Shown: positions 1-11,553, counted from the stretch's first letter. The stretch is 64,000 bases of DNA from Pholis gunnellus (GCA_910591455.2 OU342817.1:1139480-1203479), one strand, 5' to 3'. Translations and numbers: made by a program. Notes: generated by a model from the letters alone, not told the origin.

Positions 1-951
1 CGCCGGGCCCTTCTCTTAGCTCCACACTGGGCCCTTCTCTTAGCTCCACCTCCACACTGGGCCCTTCTCTTAGCTCCACACCGGGCCCTTCTCTTAGCTC
101 CACCTCCACACCGGGCCCTTCTCTTAGCTCCACACCGGGCCCTTCTCTTAGCTCCACACCGGGCCCTTCTCTTAGCTCCACCTCCACACCGGGCCCTTCT
201 CTTAGCTCCACACCGGGCCCTTCTCTTAGCTCCACACCGGGCCCTTCTCTTAGCTCCACACCGGGCCCTTCTCTTAGCTCCACACCGGGCCCTTCTCTTA
301 GCTCCACACCGGGCCCTTCTCTTAGCTCCACACCGGGCCCTTCTCTTAGCTCCACACCGGGCCCTTCTCTTAGCTCCACACTGGGCCCTTCTCTTAGCTC
401 CACCTCCACACTGGGCCCTTCTCTTAGCTCCACACTGGGCCCTTCTCTTAGCTCCACCTCCACACTGGGCCCTTCTCTTAGCTCCACACTGGGCCCTTCT
501 CTTAGCTCCACCTCCACACTGGGCCCTTCTCTTAGCTCCACACTGGGCCCTTCTCTTAGCTCCACCTCCACACTGGGCCCTTCTCTTAGCTCCACACTGG
601 GCCCTTCTCTTAGCTCCACACCGAGCCCTTCTCTTAGCTCCACCTCCACACTGGGCCCTTCTCTTAGCTCCACACTGGGCCCTTCTCTTAGCTCCACCTC
701 CACACTGGGCCCTTCTCTTAGCTCCACACTGGGCCCTTCTCTTAGCTCCACACCGGGCCCTTCTCTTAGCTCCACACTGGGCCCTTCTCTTAGCTCCACG
801 CTGGGCCCTTCTCTTAGCTCCACCTCCTCACTGGGCCCTTCTCTTGGCTCCACCTCCACACTGGGCCCTTCTCTTAGCTCCACCTCCACACTGGGCCCTT
901 CTCTTAGCTCCACACTGGGCCCTTCTCTTAGCTCCACCTCCTCACTGGGCC
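1..951. repeat. Minisatellite with alternating 24- and 30-bp units
   Basis: Tandem copies of a unit containing GGGCCCTTCTCTTAGCTCC run from the first base to about 951. Units are 24 bp, or 30 bp when an extra CTCCAC is present. Variant sites are ACTGGG versus ACCGGG, and ACACC versus ACACT. The array continues beyond the left edge, so its true size is unknown. Confidence 0.97.
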
Positions 952-2264
952 CCGTCTTAAGTTTACCACATTTAAATCTCCCCTGAACTCAAAGTGTTGA
1001 GTCTCATGACGTTGGATCCTAAAAACTTTTTGGAATTTCATAAGAAAACAGAGAAAATGTACTTTTTTATATTTCACAAACATGTCTGCATTTGCAGCAG
1101 CATGAAGTCATGAACACGTTTGGATCTTTGTCCTGAACGTCACTTATTTATTCATGAGCTTCATTTTGTATTCATCATTGTATATGAAGATTTAAATAAA
1201 TGTGTTCAGAAGCTGTTAAAGTCAGATTTGTTATTAAAGATGAACGTGTATTGATCCTCATGATGATGTTTCTTCTACAGAGATATTCAGTGTTTGTATG
1301 GTGTCGTCTCTCTTTAGTAGCTGTTTGTGTGTTTCTCTGAGGGTTAGTCAGCACTTCATGAGGAGAACGTTCTTTGTTGTTTGGACCTCGGTTCACTCAG
1401 AGTTCTGTTGCTCCAGTTTGTTTCCACAATCTCTTCCTTTTAGAGTCACAAACACTTTGACTTTAACTGTAACTCAGTGTTTGATGTTTCTCACAAAGTA
1501 AACACATCTACGTTAGTGTAAAACAGAGAAGAAGACTTTAGTCTGGATCATGGGGTGCATCCCAAGTCTCTTAATTGTCATTTCCTCGCTTGAACCGGAA
1601 GTTGTTCTGCGCCGCCATATTCACGGCCGTCCCAAAGCTCTCATTTCTGTTTTGAGGAGTGAGGAGGGAGGAGTGAGGAGGGAGGAGGGATCTCCGAGGA
1701 GCCATGAGCGAGGAACCACGAGAACAGACCTCCAGGAAGTCTTTTAAGGGCCGACACGCCCCCTCGTTGTTCATCAGTGATGTGATTGGACGCTGCAGCT
1801 GATCGCTGGAGTTCAACACCAGAGTGAAGACAGATCAGATTAAACTCTAGTTTATATTTGATATGTTTTCTGATTCACCGTCTGGTTTAAATAGATGTTC
1901 ATTGTAGACTGAACAACAAAAGAACCACAAACAACTTTCTTCATTTATTAGAAAGATTTGTGTTTCCCTCAATAACTTTATTATGAAACAACTAAAGTCA
2001 GAGAGATCTTTACATCATTGATCATCATTTCATTCAGTCACGTGAGGCTGATCATTCAGAGTGTTTGAGTTATATAATTTAAGTTTAACCTGAAACATGG
2101 AGCCTAATACATTAATGTCAGTATTCAAGAGAAACAATAATCATATTCTCAGTTATTTAATGATGACGTCACAATCTGAACTTCAAAACGTACAGACGCA
2201 AATAACTCATAAATAAGACGATCGCATTCCGTCAGTAGAAATCGATCCTGTGCATTAAAAACAA
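952..2264. other. Non-coding stretch with a possible MITE fragment
   Basis: No convincing coding exon is visible; the open frames are short and unlike known proteins. Bases 1553-1580 (GTGCATCCCAAGTCTCTTAA) resemble, in reverse complement, the sequence at 2711-2735, so this is probably one end of a short inverted-repeat transposon also present at about 2590-2740. Confidence 0.5.
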
Positions 2265-2265
2265 A

Positions 2266-2358
2266 ACACAGTATAAATACCACAGAACACAGTATAAATA
2301 CCACAGAACACAGTATAAATACCACAAAACACAGTATAAATACCACAGAACACAGTTT
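2266..2358. repeat. 21-bp tandem repeat
   Basis: A unit close to CACAGTATAAATACCACAGAA is repeated about 4.5 times. Each unit contains a TATAAATA string, but no gene follows it, so I read it as a repeat and not as a promoter. Confidence 0.85.
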
Positions 2359-2591
2359 GTTAACAGACTACAGAGAGACAACACCTCGAGTCTGGCACTG
2401 ATGATCACTGTGTCTTTATTAGTTATTAGTATTATTAGTTACTATTATTAGGACAGTGATCATGTGAACAGACACAAACTTCTCTAAAGTCTCTCCAGCT
2501 GTTAAAACCGACTGACAGCTGATCCAGCTGTGATCAGCTGATCCTCGTCATCAGAAACAGACGTCACGTGATGCAACTGAGGAAAGGACGT

Positions 2592-2740
2592 CTCATGTCT
2601 CTTAAAACATATTTCCTCGTTTCCTCTCTCCTTGCATGGTTTCTTCCATGCATCCCTGGTGGGAGGGACTAAGACACAAGGAAAGGACACAAGTGAGGGA
2701 AACGGGGATGCAATTAAGAGACTTGGGATGTACCCCGAGT
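2592..2740. mobile_element. MITE-like short inverted-repeat element
   Basis: The left end (ATGTCTCTTAA...TTTCCTCG) resembles 1563-1590. The right end (CAATTAAGAGACTTGGGATG) is the reverse complement of 1558-1577. This suggests two copies of one small non-autonomous element. No target-site duplication was confirmed. Confidence 0.4.
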
Positions 2741-2764
2741 TCCTCTCCAGTTCCTTATGTTTCA

Positions 2765-3505
2765 CTGTGGTTACCTGTTACATGTCCGTCTGCTTCCTGT
2801 TACATGTCTGTCTGCTTCCTGTTACCTGTCTGTCTGCTTCCTGTTACATGTCCGTCTGCTTCCTGTTACCTGTCTGCCTGTTATATGTCTGTCTGCTTCC
2901 TGTTACATGTCCGTCTGCTTCCTGTTACATGTCTGCCTGCTTCCTGTTACCTGTCTGCCTGTTACCTGTTACATGTCCGTCTGCTTCCTGTTACATGTCT
3001 GTCTGCTTCCTGTTACCTGTCCGTCTGCTTCCTGTTACATGTCCGTCTGCTTCCTGTTACCTGTCTGCCTACTTCCTGTTACCTGTTTGCCTGTTATATG
3101 TCCGTCTGCTTCCTGTTACATGTCCGTCTGCTTCCTGTTACATGTCCGTCTGCTTCCTGTTACAGGTCCGTCTGCTTCCTGTTACATGTCTGTCTGCTTC
3201 CTGTTACATGTCTGTCTGCTTCCTGTTACCTGTCTGTCTGCTTCCTGTTACCTGTCTGTCTGCTTCCTGTTACATGTCTGTCTGCTTCCTGTTACATGTC
3301 TGTCTGCTTCCTGTTACCTGTCTGTCTGCTTCCTGTTACCTGTCTGTCTGCTTCCTGTTACATGTCTGTCTGCTTCCTGTTACATGTCTGTCTGCTTCCT
3401 GTTACCTGTCTGTCTGCTTCCTGTTACATGTCCGTCTGCTTCCTGTTACATGTCCGTCTGCTTCCTGTTACATGTCCGTCTGCTTCCTGTTACCGGTCTG
3501 CTGGA
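2765..3505. repeat. 22-bp minisatellite, open in all three forward frames
   Basis: About 33 tandem copies of a 22-bp unit built on CTGCTTCCTGTTACATGTCTGT. Because 22 is not a multiple of 3 and no register contains a stop, all three forward frames stay open for roughly 800-900 bp and encode the same cysteine-rich periodic peptide. This is a repeat, not a gene. A few units are shortened. Confidence 0.95.
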
Positions 3506-5010
3506 CCAACAGCCGTTGGAAGCTTCTTTCTTTTTAGTTGAAAAACACTGAATTCATCCTGCTGCATCTTTATCAACTCGTTTTCTGACATGTTTATGAC
3601 AAACTGTACGATGACATTTTTTCGTACATACAATACTGCGTTATGACATTTGTCTGGCACTGTATACTACTATTACTACTAGACTTTTATGAATGTTTAC
3701 GACATACTCAGACTATATTCGAGACTATACTATAAACAACTATACTATAGACACTGTGACATTTAATCAAATACAGTAAAAGTACCCGTGCCACTTTAAA
3801 AAAATACTCTGTTCCAGTAAAAATACTAATACCACACAGATAAAATACTCTGTTACAGTAAAAGTAATGTTGTAGATATTTCATCAGTTTGATGATTGAC
3901 TTGTTGTTTGTGTAGTTCTTGTTGTTGACACTCGGGGCACTGAGCAGCAGGCTCTTCTTCATGTGGAGGGTGAAAGGAAGAAGGTGTGTCAGTTTCCCAT
4001 GATGCAACAGGAAGAGACATGTTTTTTATCAGAACACGAGAGAGACTGAACGAGGAACGTTGTTCTCTTTGATCTCCACAGTAAAATCAACCTGAAGCAC
4101 AGATCTCGACTGGACGTTGGACTTCTTGTCTGAGTTACAATCCACTGAAATGCTGCTTCACTGAACTTTAATGTGAGTTTGTTTTTAACAGTAAAAGTAC
4201 TAATACTCTACAGTAGAAATACTCTGTTACAGTAAAATGTTCCTTCAGTAAACTGTAGTTAAAGTATTCAGACTGTGACTGTTGTACTATTATATATTCT
4301 ATCATTAGAGTATTAGTCCTCATGCATTGATGTAAAAGCAGGATTTCACTGTGTAGTTGGTTGAGCTGGAGCTCATTTTGAACTATTAACTAATGATTCT
4401 TGTCATTATGGATTAATCTGCTCATTATTTTCTCCATGAATCGATTGATTGGTTTGTAAAGATGGTGACGTAACGCAGTATAACTCTGTAGTATTTCTAC
4501 TAGTAAATAACTTGTTTGATGATTTTAGTTTAAATCCATCTGCAGCTTGAAATGCAGCTCAGGTTCAGAGTGGTGTTCTGTTTACATGTTTTATCATGAA
4601 CGCTTCAAAGTAGATCATTAAATATGTGAGAAAATGAGCTGAGGAGCCAAGAAGTACTGAGGAAGTAGAAACGTCAGTGTTTCCAGACGAGGAGCAGCTT
4701 TTAACTGAGGCTCCATTTTAAAGGAGGAGACAAAGTGCTGCTCCTCTTCCTGGAGTGAAGCAACGCTTGGTAACCCCTCCCTCCTCCTCCTGCTCTCACA
4801 CACAGCCAGCTCCACTCTGTTCATGTGTTTCCTTGTTCCCTCCCCTTCAGATCTACACTTTGAAGACGGCTTTAACCAACATGGTGGTGAAGTGCAGGAG
4901 CTGACAGGCTCCATTCACTGCAGAGACACATGTTGTTTAGATCAGAGCTCAAAGTAGAGTCGATTCTGAGGAAGTGAAACTCAGTCAGTCGTTGTCACTG
5001 AGAGGTGAAA
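3506..5010. other. Intergenic DNA upstream of the TRIM gene, with AGTAAAAGTAC repeat relics
   Basis: No exon is seen. Bases 3770-3870 and 4190-4275 carry degenerate copies of a fish repeat (AGTAAAAGTAC, ACTCTGTTACAGTAAA) also present at 47890, 50395, 54290 and 57090. The promoter and 5' UTR of the following TRIM gene should lie in the last few hundred bases; no TATA box stands out. Confidence 0.5.
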
Positions 5011-6672
5011 ATGGCGCAGAAAGGAGTTCAGCTGGACCAGGAAAGCTTCTCTTGTTGCATGTGTCTGGATGTACTGAAGGATCCGGTGACTATTCCCTGT
5101 GGACACAGCTACTGCATGAACTGTATTAAAACACACTGGGATGAAGAGGAGGAGAAGAAACTCCACAGCTGCCCTCAGTGTAAGCAGACCTTCACATCGA
5201 GGCCTGTCCTGGTGAAAAGCACCATGTTAGCAGATTTAGTGGAGCAACTGAAGAAGACTGGACTCCAAGCTGCTCCTGCTGATCACTGCTATGCTGGACC
5301 TGAAGATGTGTCCTGTGATGTCTGCACTGGGAGGAAACTGAAAGCCTTCAAGTCCTGTCTGGTGTGTCTGGCTTCTTACTGTGAGCAACACCTTCAACCT
5401 CATTATGATGCGGCTCCATTAAAGAAACACAAGCTGGTGGACCCCTCCAACAAGCTCCAGGAGAACATCTGCTCTCATCATGATGAGGTGATGAAGATGT
5501 TCTGTCGTACTGATCAGCAGTGTATCTGTTATCTCTGCTCTCTGGAGGAACATAAAGGCCACGACATAATCTCAGCTGCAGCAGAAATGACTGAGAGTCA
5601 GCGAGAGCTGGAGGTGAGTCGACTAAACATCCAGCAGAGAATCCAGGACAGAGAGAAAGACGTGAAGCTGCTTCAACAGGAGGAGGAGAAAATCAATCTC
5701 TCTGCTGATAAAGCAGTGAAGGACAATGAGAAGATCTTCACTGAGCTGATCCGTCTCATGGAGGAAAGAAGCTCTGATGTGAAGCAGCAGGTCAGATCCC
5801 AGCAGAGAACTGAAGTGAGTCGAGTCAAAGAGCTTCAGGAGAAGCTGGAGCAGGAGATCACTGAGCTGAAGAGGAACGACGCTGAGCTGAGGAAGCTCTC
5901 ACAAACAGAGGATCACAACCAGTTTCTACACAACTACCCCTCACTGTCACCACTCAGTGAGTCTACAGACTCATCCATCATCAACATCCGTCCTCTGAGC
6001 TACTTTAAGGACGTGACAGAGGCTGTGTCAGCAGTCAGAGATGAACTACAGGACGTTCTGAGAGACAAATGGACAAACGTCTCACTGACTGAAGTGGATG
6101 TTTTACTGCCACAACCTGAGCCCAAGACCAGAGCTAGATTCTTAAAGTATTCACGTGAAATCACACTGGATCCAAACACAGTGAACAAACATCTGTCATT
6201 ATCTGATGGGAACAGAAAAGCAACATTCATGAATGAACAGTCTTATTCTAGTCACCCAGACAGATTCACTAACAAGTGTCAGGTCCTGAGTAGAGAGAGT
6301 CTGACTGGACGTTGTTACTGGGAGGTGGAGTGGAGAGGAGGAGTTCATGTAGCAGTCACATACAAGAATATCAACAGAGCAGGAGAATCAGATGAATGTG
6401 GATTTGGATGGAATAACAAATCTTGGAGGTTATTTTGTGACAATAACAGATATATCTTTCATTACAACAAAGACGAAACTCCCGTCTCAGGTCCTTGGTC
6501 CTCCAGAGTAGGAGTGTACCTGGATCACAGAGCAGGTATTCTGTCCTTCTACAGCGTCTCTGAAGCCATGACTCTCCTCCACAGAGTCCAGACCACATTC
6601 ACTCAGCCGCTCTATGCTGGACTTCGTCTTTTTGCAATGGAAGGCACAGCTGAGTTCTGTAAACTGAAGTAG
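5011..6672 (+). CDS. TRIM-family E3 ubiquitin ligase (RING, B-box, coiled coil, PRY-SPRY), single exon
   Basis: An intact 553-residue protein encoded without introns. I chose the ATG at 5011; the codon before it in frame is AAA, and the frame opens at a GTG at 5005. The N-terminus has a C3HC4 RING finger (about residues 15-60, with CCMC, PCGHSYC and CPQC). A B-box1-like cysteine region (CDVC...CLVC...YCEQH) and a B-box2 (CSHHDEV...CYLC...HKGHD) follow. A long coiled coil covers about 185-300. A PRY-SPRY domain fills the C-terminus (about 370-553, with LDPNTVNKHL, YWEVEW, ECGFGWNNKSW and PLYAG). The family ubiquitinates proteins in the cytoplasm; many fish members of this type (finTRIM, TRIM16/25-like) are linked to antiviral innate immunity, and the SPRY is the target-recognition surface. 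All domains are complete, so it is likely functional. I cannot assign a particular ortholog. Confidence 0.93.
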   Translation: MAQKGVQLDQESFSCCMCLDVLKDPVTIPCGHSYCMNCIKTHWDEEEEKKLHSCPQCKQTFTSRPVLVKSTMLADLVEQLKKTGLQAAPADHCYAGPEDVSCDVCTGRKLKAFKSCLVCLASYCEQHLQPHYDAAPLKKHKLVDPSNKLQENICSHHDEVMKMFCRTDQQCICYLCSLEEHKGHDIISAAAEMTESQRELEVSRLNIQQRIQDREKDVKLLQQEEEKINLSADKAVKDNEKIFTELIRLMEERSSDVKQQVRSQQRTEVSRVKELQEKLEQEITELKRNDAELRKLSQTEDHNQFLHNYPSLSPLSESTDSSIINIRPLSYFKDVTEAVSAVRDELQDVLRDKWTNVSLTEVDVLLPQPEPKTRARFLKYSREITLDPNTVNKHLSLSDGNRKATFMNEQSYSSHPDRFTNKCQVLSRESLTGRCYWEVEWRGGVHVAVTYKNINRAGESDECGFGWNNKSWRLFCDNNRYIFHYNKDETPVSGPWSSRVGVYLDHRAGILSFYSVSEAMTLLHRVQTTFTQPLYAGLRLFAMEGTAEFCKLK

Positions 6673-7721
6673 ACAGAAGTTCTTTAAGGGTTAAACTCTG
6701 TGTTTGAACTCTTGAACTCATTGTGTCTCCATGTTTGTTGATGACAGCTGATTGTTGTGGCGTTTCTTCACTGCACAGAGATCAGCTGTCAGTCAAACAT
6801 TATGGGTGGTAACTTCTCTGAGCTCTAAATATCTGATGAATATTAGTCTTGATGTATTTGTATGTTGTTGTTTCTCTTCCACTGCATGGGTCTTCAGAGA
6901 GAAAGCAGCAGACCTCCTTTATCCTCCACACTTTGTTCTCTTTGTGGACATTTGTAAAGAAATCTATGGTCACATTGATTTGTTTGTCCAAACCAAATGT
7001 TGTTGTTCTTGTTGTTGTTGTGAGGTATTGTAGAAGTGTGATGATCCTGATCATAATCAATGAGGAGATCTTTCATTCTTCTCTTTTACATGCTGACATT
7101 CTGCTCAAACTCACTGATTGTGTGGATGAAGTGAATGTGAACATGAAATCATTCACATTGGCCGCTTCAAAGTCATCTCAGAGTAAGAGGCTTGTGTCTG
7201 GGCAGACATAGTGTGTGTATTACCTTGTTTTGTTTAAGTTACTGTATTGTTATAACGTGTTCTTGTGTATGCTCACAGACTGCCGAGGTCCGTTAGTGCT
7301 GTGAAGAAACTATTGTTGTGTTCCATACTGCTGCAATAGTGTTGTGTTGGATCAGTCACCGCGAGTGAAGTTGGTAAATGTGACTTCATCATTTAAAAGA
7401 CCAGAACCACGGCTGGCCGGAACTAAGTTCGCCAGTCGGGTTTCTGTGTGATAAGTTAATAGTTTCCGTATTTTACGGCGGTGAGGATCTGCCTTGTCAT
7501 GAGTGCCCCCCTGTTTATCTAACTATCTCAGACACTTGTGTTAAAACGCGGTCTCTATCGTAGTCTCGCGCCATTTTGGAGACTCGAATGGCGTGGTCAC
7601 GCACGAGACTACCTCCTCCATTTTGATCATCCTATCTACCCCTGCCATATTGTTTGTAGTCCCACATGGCATGGCCACGTTTTAGATTACATTCCACCAT
7701 TGTTAGGATAGTTTCTCGCTT

Positions 7722-7788
<67 letters not shown>

Positions 7789-7893
7789 CACAGATTGTTT
7801 GTTGATTTTAGATAGTAGGCTTGTGATTGTATAGAAGTAGTTGTTAGTTTTAGATATTATTTGACTTGATGATTATTATTGGAATTTAATAAA
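6673..7893 (+). other. Probable 3' UTR of the TRIM gene, ending at AATAAA (7888-7893)
   Basis: No other exon is seen between the TRIM stop and a consensus AATAAA at 7888-7893, making a 3' UTR of about 1.2 kb plausible. It includes a (CA)n tract at 7723-7784. Bases 6781-6897 are duplicated downstream at 8398-8657. The UTR assignment is inferred from the signal alone. Confidence 0.4.
7723..7784. repeat. (CA)n microsatellite
   Basis: About 31 perfect CA dinucleotides. Confidence 0.97.
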
Positions 7894-8220
7894 CTCTGTT
7901 ATATTTTAAAGAGCAGCTTTCTGTGGTTACTTTGTGCATGTGTATTGTGATAATAGCAGGATATGTGGTCTGTGCTCGAATTCAAACCTTCACTGTTCAC
8001 TCTGAATGTGGAATAGTACTTTGACTGTTGACACTGTGAGTGAACACTAATTATGAGACTTAATTTATAGTTTGGTTTTTGGTCCCTGTTCTCAGGGTGG
8101 TGCCCTGTTATTATTAATAATTGTTAATAATCTTATTGACATTAATAATTCTATTGATGTAAATAACTTTGTTTTTCACATTTGATGAAAACCAAACACG
8201 CTCCTAATATATCCCAACAG

Positions 8221-8340
8221 AGTACAGTGATGATTACTGTGTATTTATTAGTATTAGTACAGTGATGATAACTGTGTTTTTATTAGTATTAGTACAGTGA
8301 TGATAACTGTGTATTTATTCGTATTAGTACAGTGATCATC
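8221..8340. repeat. About 35-bp tandem repeat
   Basis: A unit beginning AGTACAGTGATGATAACTG and ending near TTATTAGTATT is present about 3.5 times. The sequence that follows (8330-8400) resembles 2450-2525, including CCGACTGACAGCTGATC, so the two regions share an older repeat or duplicated flank. Confidence 0.8.
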
Positions 8341-8397
8341 TGTTCACACACAAACTCTGTCAAAACTCTCTACAGCTGCTGAAGCCGACTGACAGCT

Positions 8398-8657
8398 GAT
8401 CAGCTGTCAGTCAAACATTATGGGTGGTACTTTGACATCTTGTCATTAGTTGTTGTGTAAATGTTTGAGTTTCTTGAGGTGGAGCTCCTTCCTGAGTCTG
8501 TTTAGCCATGGAGGCTATCACTGCTCATGATGATGTTTGTTTACCTGAACTGACATTTCTCTGCGTGAAGATGTAAACTTCTCTGAGCTCTAAATGTCTG
8601 ATGAATATTAGTCTTGATGTATTTGTATGTTGTTGTTTCTCTTCCACTGCATGGGTC
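8398..8657. repeat. Duplicated copy of the TRIM 3' flank
   Basis: Bases 8398-8430 match 6781-6813 and bases 8573-8657 match 6812-6897 almost exactly. The roughly 145 bp between them here have no counterpart in the first copy. Homology stops abruptly at 8657, exactly where a different sequence starting TGTTATG begins. The pattern suggests a tandem duplication of TRIM-flanking DNA followed by indels. Confidence 0.75.
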
Positions 8658-9211
8658 CTGTTATGCCCCCAACTTTGGCGGCTCTCGGTACCAGAGGAGG
8701 TTAGCATTTACTGTCGACAAAATGCACTTATCGAGAGCGCATACAATGCATGTATACATGTTATATACCACATTAAAAAACAAGGTCTGGGCAACAATAT
8801 CATGCAAGCCATCTTTACACACTCCAAACACAATTCTACACAACTAATGTATTCAACTAGAAGATTTACCACAATATCACGTATTTAGCGCCATGAGTCC
8901 GCGAGCTACATACTCCGGACAAAGCTAAAGGCTAACACGGACAACAAATACATCAGAAAGCAAGAGAATATGACACAGACTCCAGAGATATCTTCAGAAT
9001 CTCTATAGAAATGAATACGTGTTACTTTGTGTAAACAGACAACACGTAACAGACACTACAAGACCAACAAGTTAAAGGATGTTTGTGTGGATTTTGGGGG
9101 AAGTCTCATTCCATCAGCTGTTCAAAGCTCCACCTATCAGGTCAGGCTTTCACCGGAAGTTACGGTATTCCCCCTTTCAAAATAAAAGTGTGACGCAATC
9201 AGGATGCAACA
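8658..9211. mobile_element. Possible solo LTR or other insertion
   Basis: The segment starts TGTTATGCCCCC at a sharp homology breakpoint. Near its end it has CACCGGAAGTTACGG and CAAAATAAAAGTGTGACGC, as in some fish LTRs, and it can be closed at ...GCAACA (9211). It contains no coding frame. I found no matching 4-6 bp target-site duplication, so both the boundaries and the class are uncertain. Confidence 0.3.
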
Positions 9212-9750
9212 TACAGAAAAAAGGTGAGTCATGAACAATTATAATACACACATTAAATTAAATTGATATTCATTCATGTTTCCTGTTGAGCGAGATGATG
9301 ACAGAGGCTTCGACATTCATACTAGTGGAGAAACGTACTTTCACACATATATTCCTCTGTTGTATTTCTACACAACTGTGTTTTATGTTGTTTTGTTTTT
9401 CAGTTTTTAATTAATAATTCAATGTGTCCCTAAAGGGAAAGACGTTAGACAGAGAAACAGACAAAAGATTTAAAAAAACTCAAAGCACACAAAAACATGA
9501 TAGAAGATATGAAATGAATTCATGCAGTCAAATACATTACACAGCCAAACACACACACGTGGATGAAAACCTCCATGACAGTAATAATGATACATCTTGG
9601 AACCACTAATAATTCAAACAATGTTTCGTATCGATCCTTTTGAAAATGTTACAACTCACGTCATGCTTTTACTCTGAAAGCCCTGGCCGGAACCTGTATT
9701 GCTTGGTGTTTTATTTTCGCAGCTGGTTGGTGTTTCCTGTTTGTGGGCGA
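9212..9750. other. Non-coding spacer
   Basis: AT-rich sequence with no recognisable exon or repeat. The 61-codon frame at 9424-9609 has no family resemblance and is probably chance. Confidence 0.4.
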
Positions 9751-9754
9751 GGCT

Positions 9755-9936
9755 CGGTGTCAGCTGCGGAGCATCCAGGCTGCAGAGCTGCTGTTTGAGG
9801 ACAACATTCAAGGTTTAACTACAAAATATATGAAAAGAAGAAGAAGAGGATAACAAGTCTGATCCCTCGGTGTGAAGAAGAGTCGGGGGTTTTCTTCACT
9901 TCCGGCAGAGAAACCTGGAGGAAAAGTAGTGAAAGG
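9755..9936 (+). other. tmem71: Probable 5' non-coding exon of tmem71
   Basis: A GC-richer segment with an ETS-like ACTTCCGG (9898-9905) ends at a good donor (GTGAAAG|gtgagt, after 9936). Frames across it contain stops, so it would be non-coding. Assignment to tmem71 rests on position and strand. Confidence 0.35.
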
Positions 9937-10289
9937 TGAGTTCAGTTCCGTTATTTCTTTGTCTGGATCTCCTAAAAAAACAATCTGATTAAATCAAGTC
10001 GACTTTAAGTCACAGAAGTGATGAGATTTCTCGTAAATACACATTTTAGTTTCACTTATTTGGTCATAAATTATAAAATGACTTCCTTCCGATTTTGTGA
10101 CACCGACATATATACGTAATGATGGATTATTTCAGGAATGTTGCAGCTATAAATAGCCATAATAATAATATACTATACATCCTATAATAATATCACTGCG
10201 GCACCAAAGCAGCCTTACAGGTGAGAACAATTCATTTAATAATAATAGTGTTTAAAGTGAAGCTCTGTGTGTACTGTGATGGTCTGTCT

Positions 10290-10290
<1 letters not shown>

Positions 10291-10325
<35 letters not shown>

Positions 10326-10515
10326 TGGAATGGTTCGGTCCATCTCCTGGTTTCCTGTGACGCGTTTTCCTCCAACATCAGCAGCTCCAGCAGACTGCTG
10401 CTGCTGCAAAGGATGCTGGGAAACCCGGGGTGGGAAGGGTCCACTGTGACAGATATAGGGGGGGGGGGGGGGGTTATATTATATTATTATAGATACAAAA
10501 CAAATATCTCTCCCT

Positions 10516-10600
<85 letters not shown>
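10291..10600. repeat. (GT)n, poly(G) and (TA)n microsatellites in tmem71 5' intron
   Basis: A (GT)n tract at 10291-10323, a run of about 18 G near 10457-10474 and about 40 TA units at 10519-10599. Confidence 0.95.
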
Positions 10601-10602
<2 letters not shown>

Positions 10603-10878
10603 TAAAATATCTTAACTTAATCTTAAATAGATTTTTTTCTTGATCTCTGTAGATTAATCATCTAAAAAGTAGTTTTTTTTCTCTGTATTGTGTTGTATGA
10701 GATTATTCCATAAACGCGAACATCCTTTAAATCTGTATCTTTGTTTAATGATACACTCTGAAGGTCACACATGTAGAAATGATAAAGATAAAGATATGAC
10801 CAAGCTGCACGTTAAAAACTCAAAGGTCAGCGTGTAGAAATACAGAACGTGCAGCAGTTTAATACATATTGAAAGAGG

Positions 10879-10879
<1 letters not shown>

Positions 10880-10914
<35 letters not shown>

Positions 10915-11066
10915 AATAACCTTTGAACCTTTATCTCTAAGAAGTGTAGAGAAGCAGAACAAATAGAAAGTCAAGCATGAAGTCATTACATGTACTTAGT
11001 TACATTCCACCACTGGACTCTTTCAGGTCTCTTGAGTTATATCACACAAGGAGCTTTTGTCAGTTG

Positions 11067-11128
<62 letters not shown>
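10880..11128. repeat. (GT)n and (CA)n microsatellites
   Basis: (GT)n at about 10880-10911 and (CA)n at about 11069-11128, both in the presumed tmem71 5' intron. Confidence 0.93.
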
Positions 11129-11133
<5 letters not shown>

Positions 11134-11553
11134 ATTCCCTGTAACACAGAGAGTCTCTGTTTGCAGCCCACTAACAGGCTCTGACCCAGTTCATCTTTTA
11201 TTCAGCAGAACAACAGAAGTGTGTCAAACCTCAGAGCGTCCCGTCCTCAGACAGAGAACACGTCGTGTGTTTCATTCACTTCACATTTAATGAATTTCTT
11301 TCTCTCTCATTCACCTTTTAAGCTGATGTTCATCACAGTGAAGTGAGCGTAGCCGTGAGGTTCTCTCCTCTAGACTCCTCAAGTCGAGGTAGAAGATCGG
11401 GCACAAAAACCATCATTCTTTCCATCTTCATCTCTTCTCCTCGACTTCTCCTCCGCAGTCAGAGCCGCTGAGCTGCTGTCGGCAGACGAGGAGTTAACAG
11501 GAAACATGAGCTCAGACTCACAGCTCCTCTTGTTTTTCTTCTCATTGTTTCCC

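Noticed and set aside
1..951. Possible CRISPR-like direct repeats
   Set aside because: Units are adjacent without unique spacers and the DNA is vertebrate; it is a minisatellite.
2266..2358. Multiple TATAAATA boxes
   Set aside because: They are part of a 21-bp tandem repeat and no gene start follows.
2632..3551. Three overlapping forward frames of 264-301 codons
   Set aside because: They are the three registers of one 22-bp minisatellite, with periodic identical peptides; not a protein gene.
4618..4914. 98-codon minus-strand frame upstream of the TRIM gene
   Set aside because: No family resemblance, no splice context, and it lies in the likely TRIM promoter and 5' UTR region.
9424..9609. 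61-codon plus-strand frame
   Set aside because: Low-complexity lysine and threonine content typical of AT-rich non-coding DNA; no exon signals.
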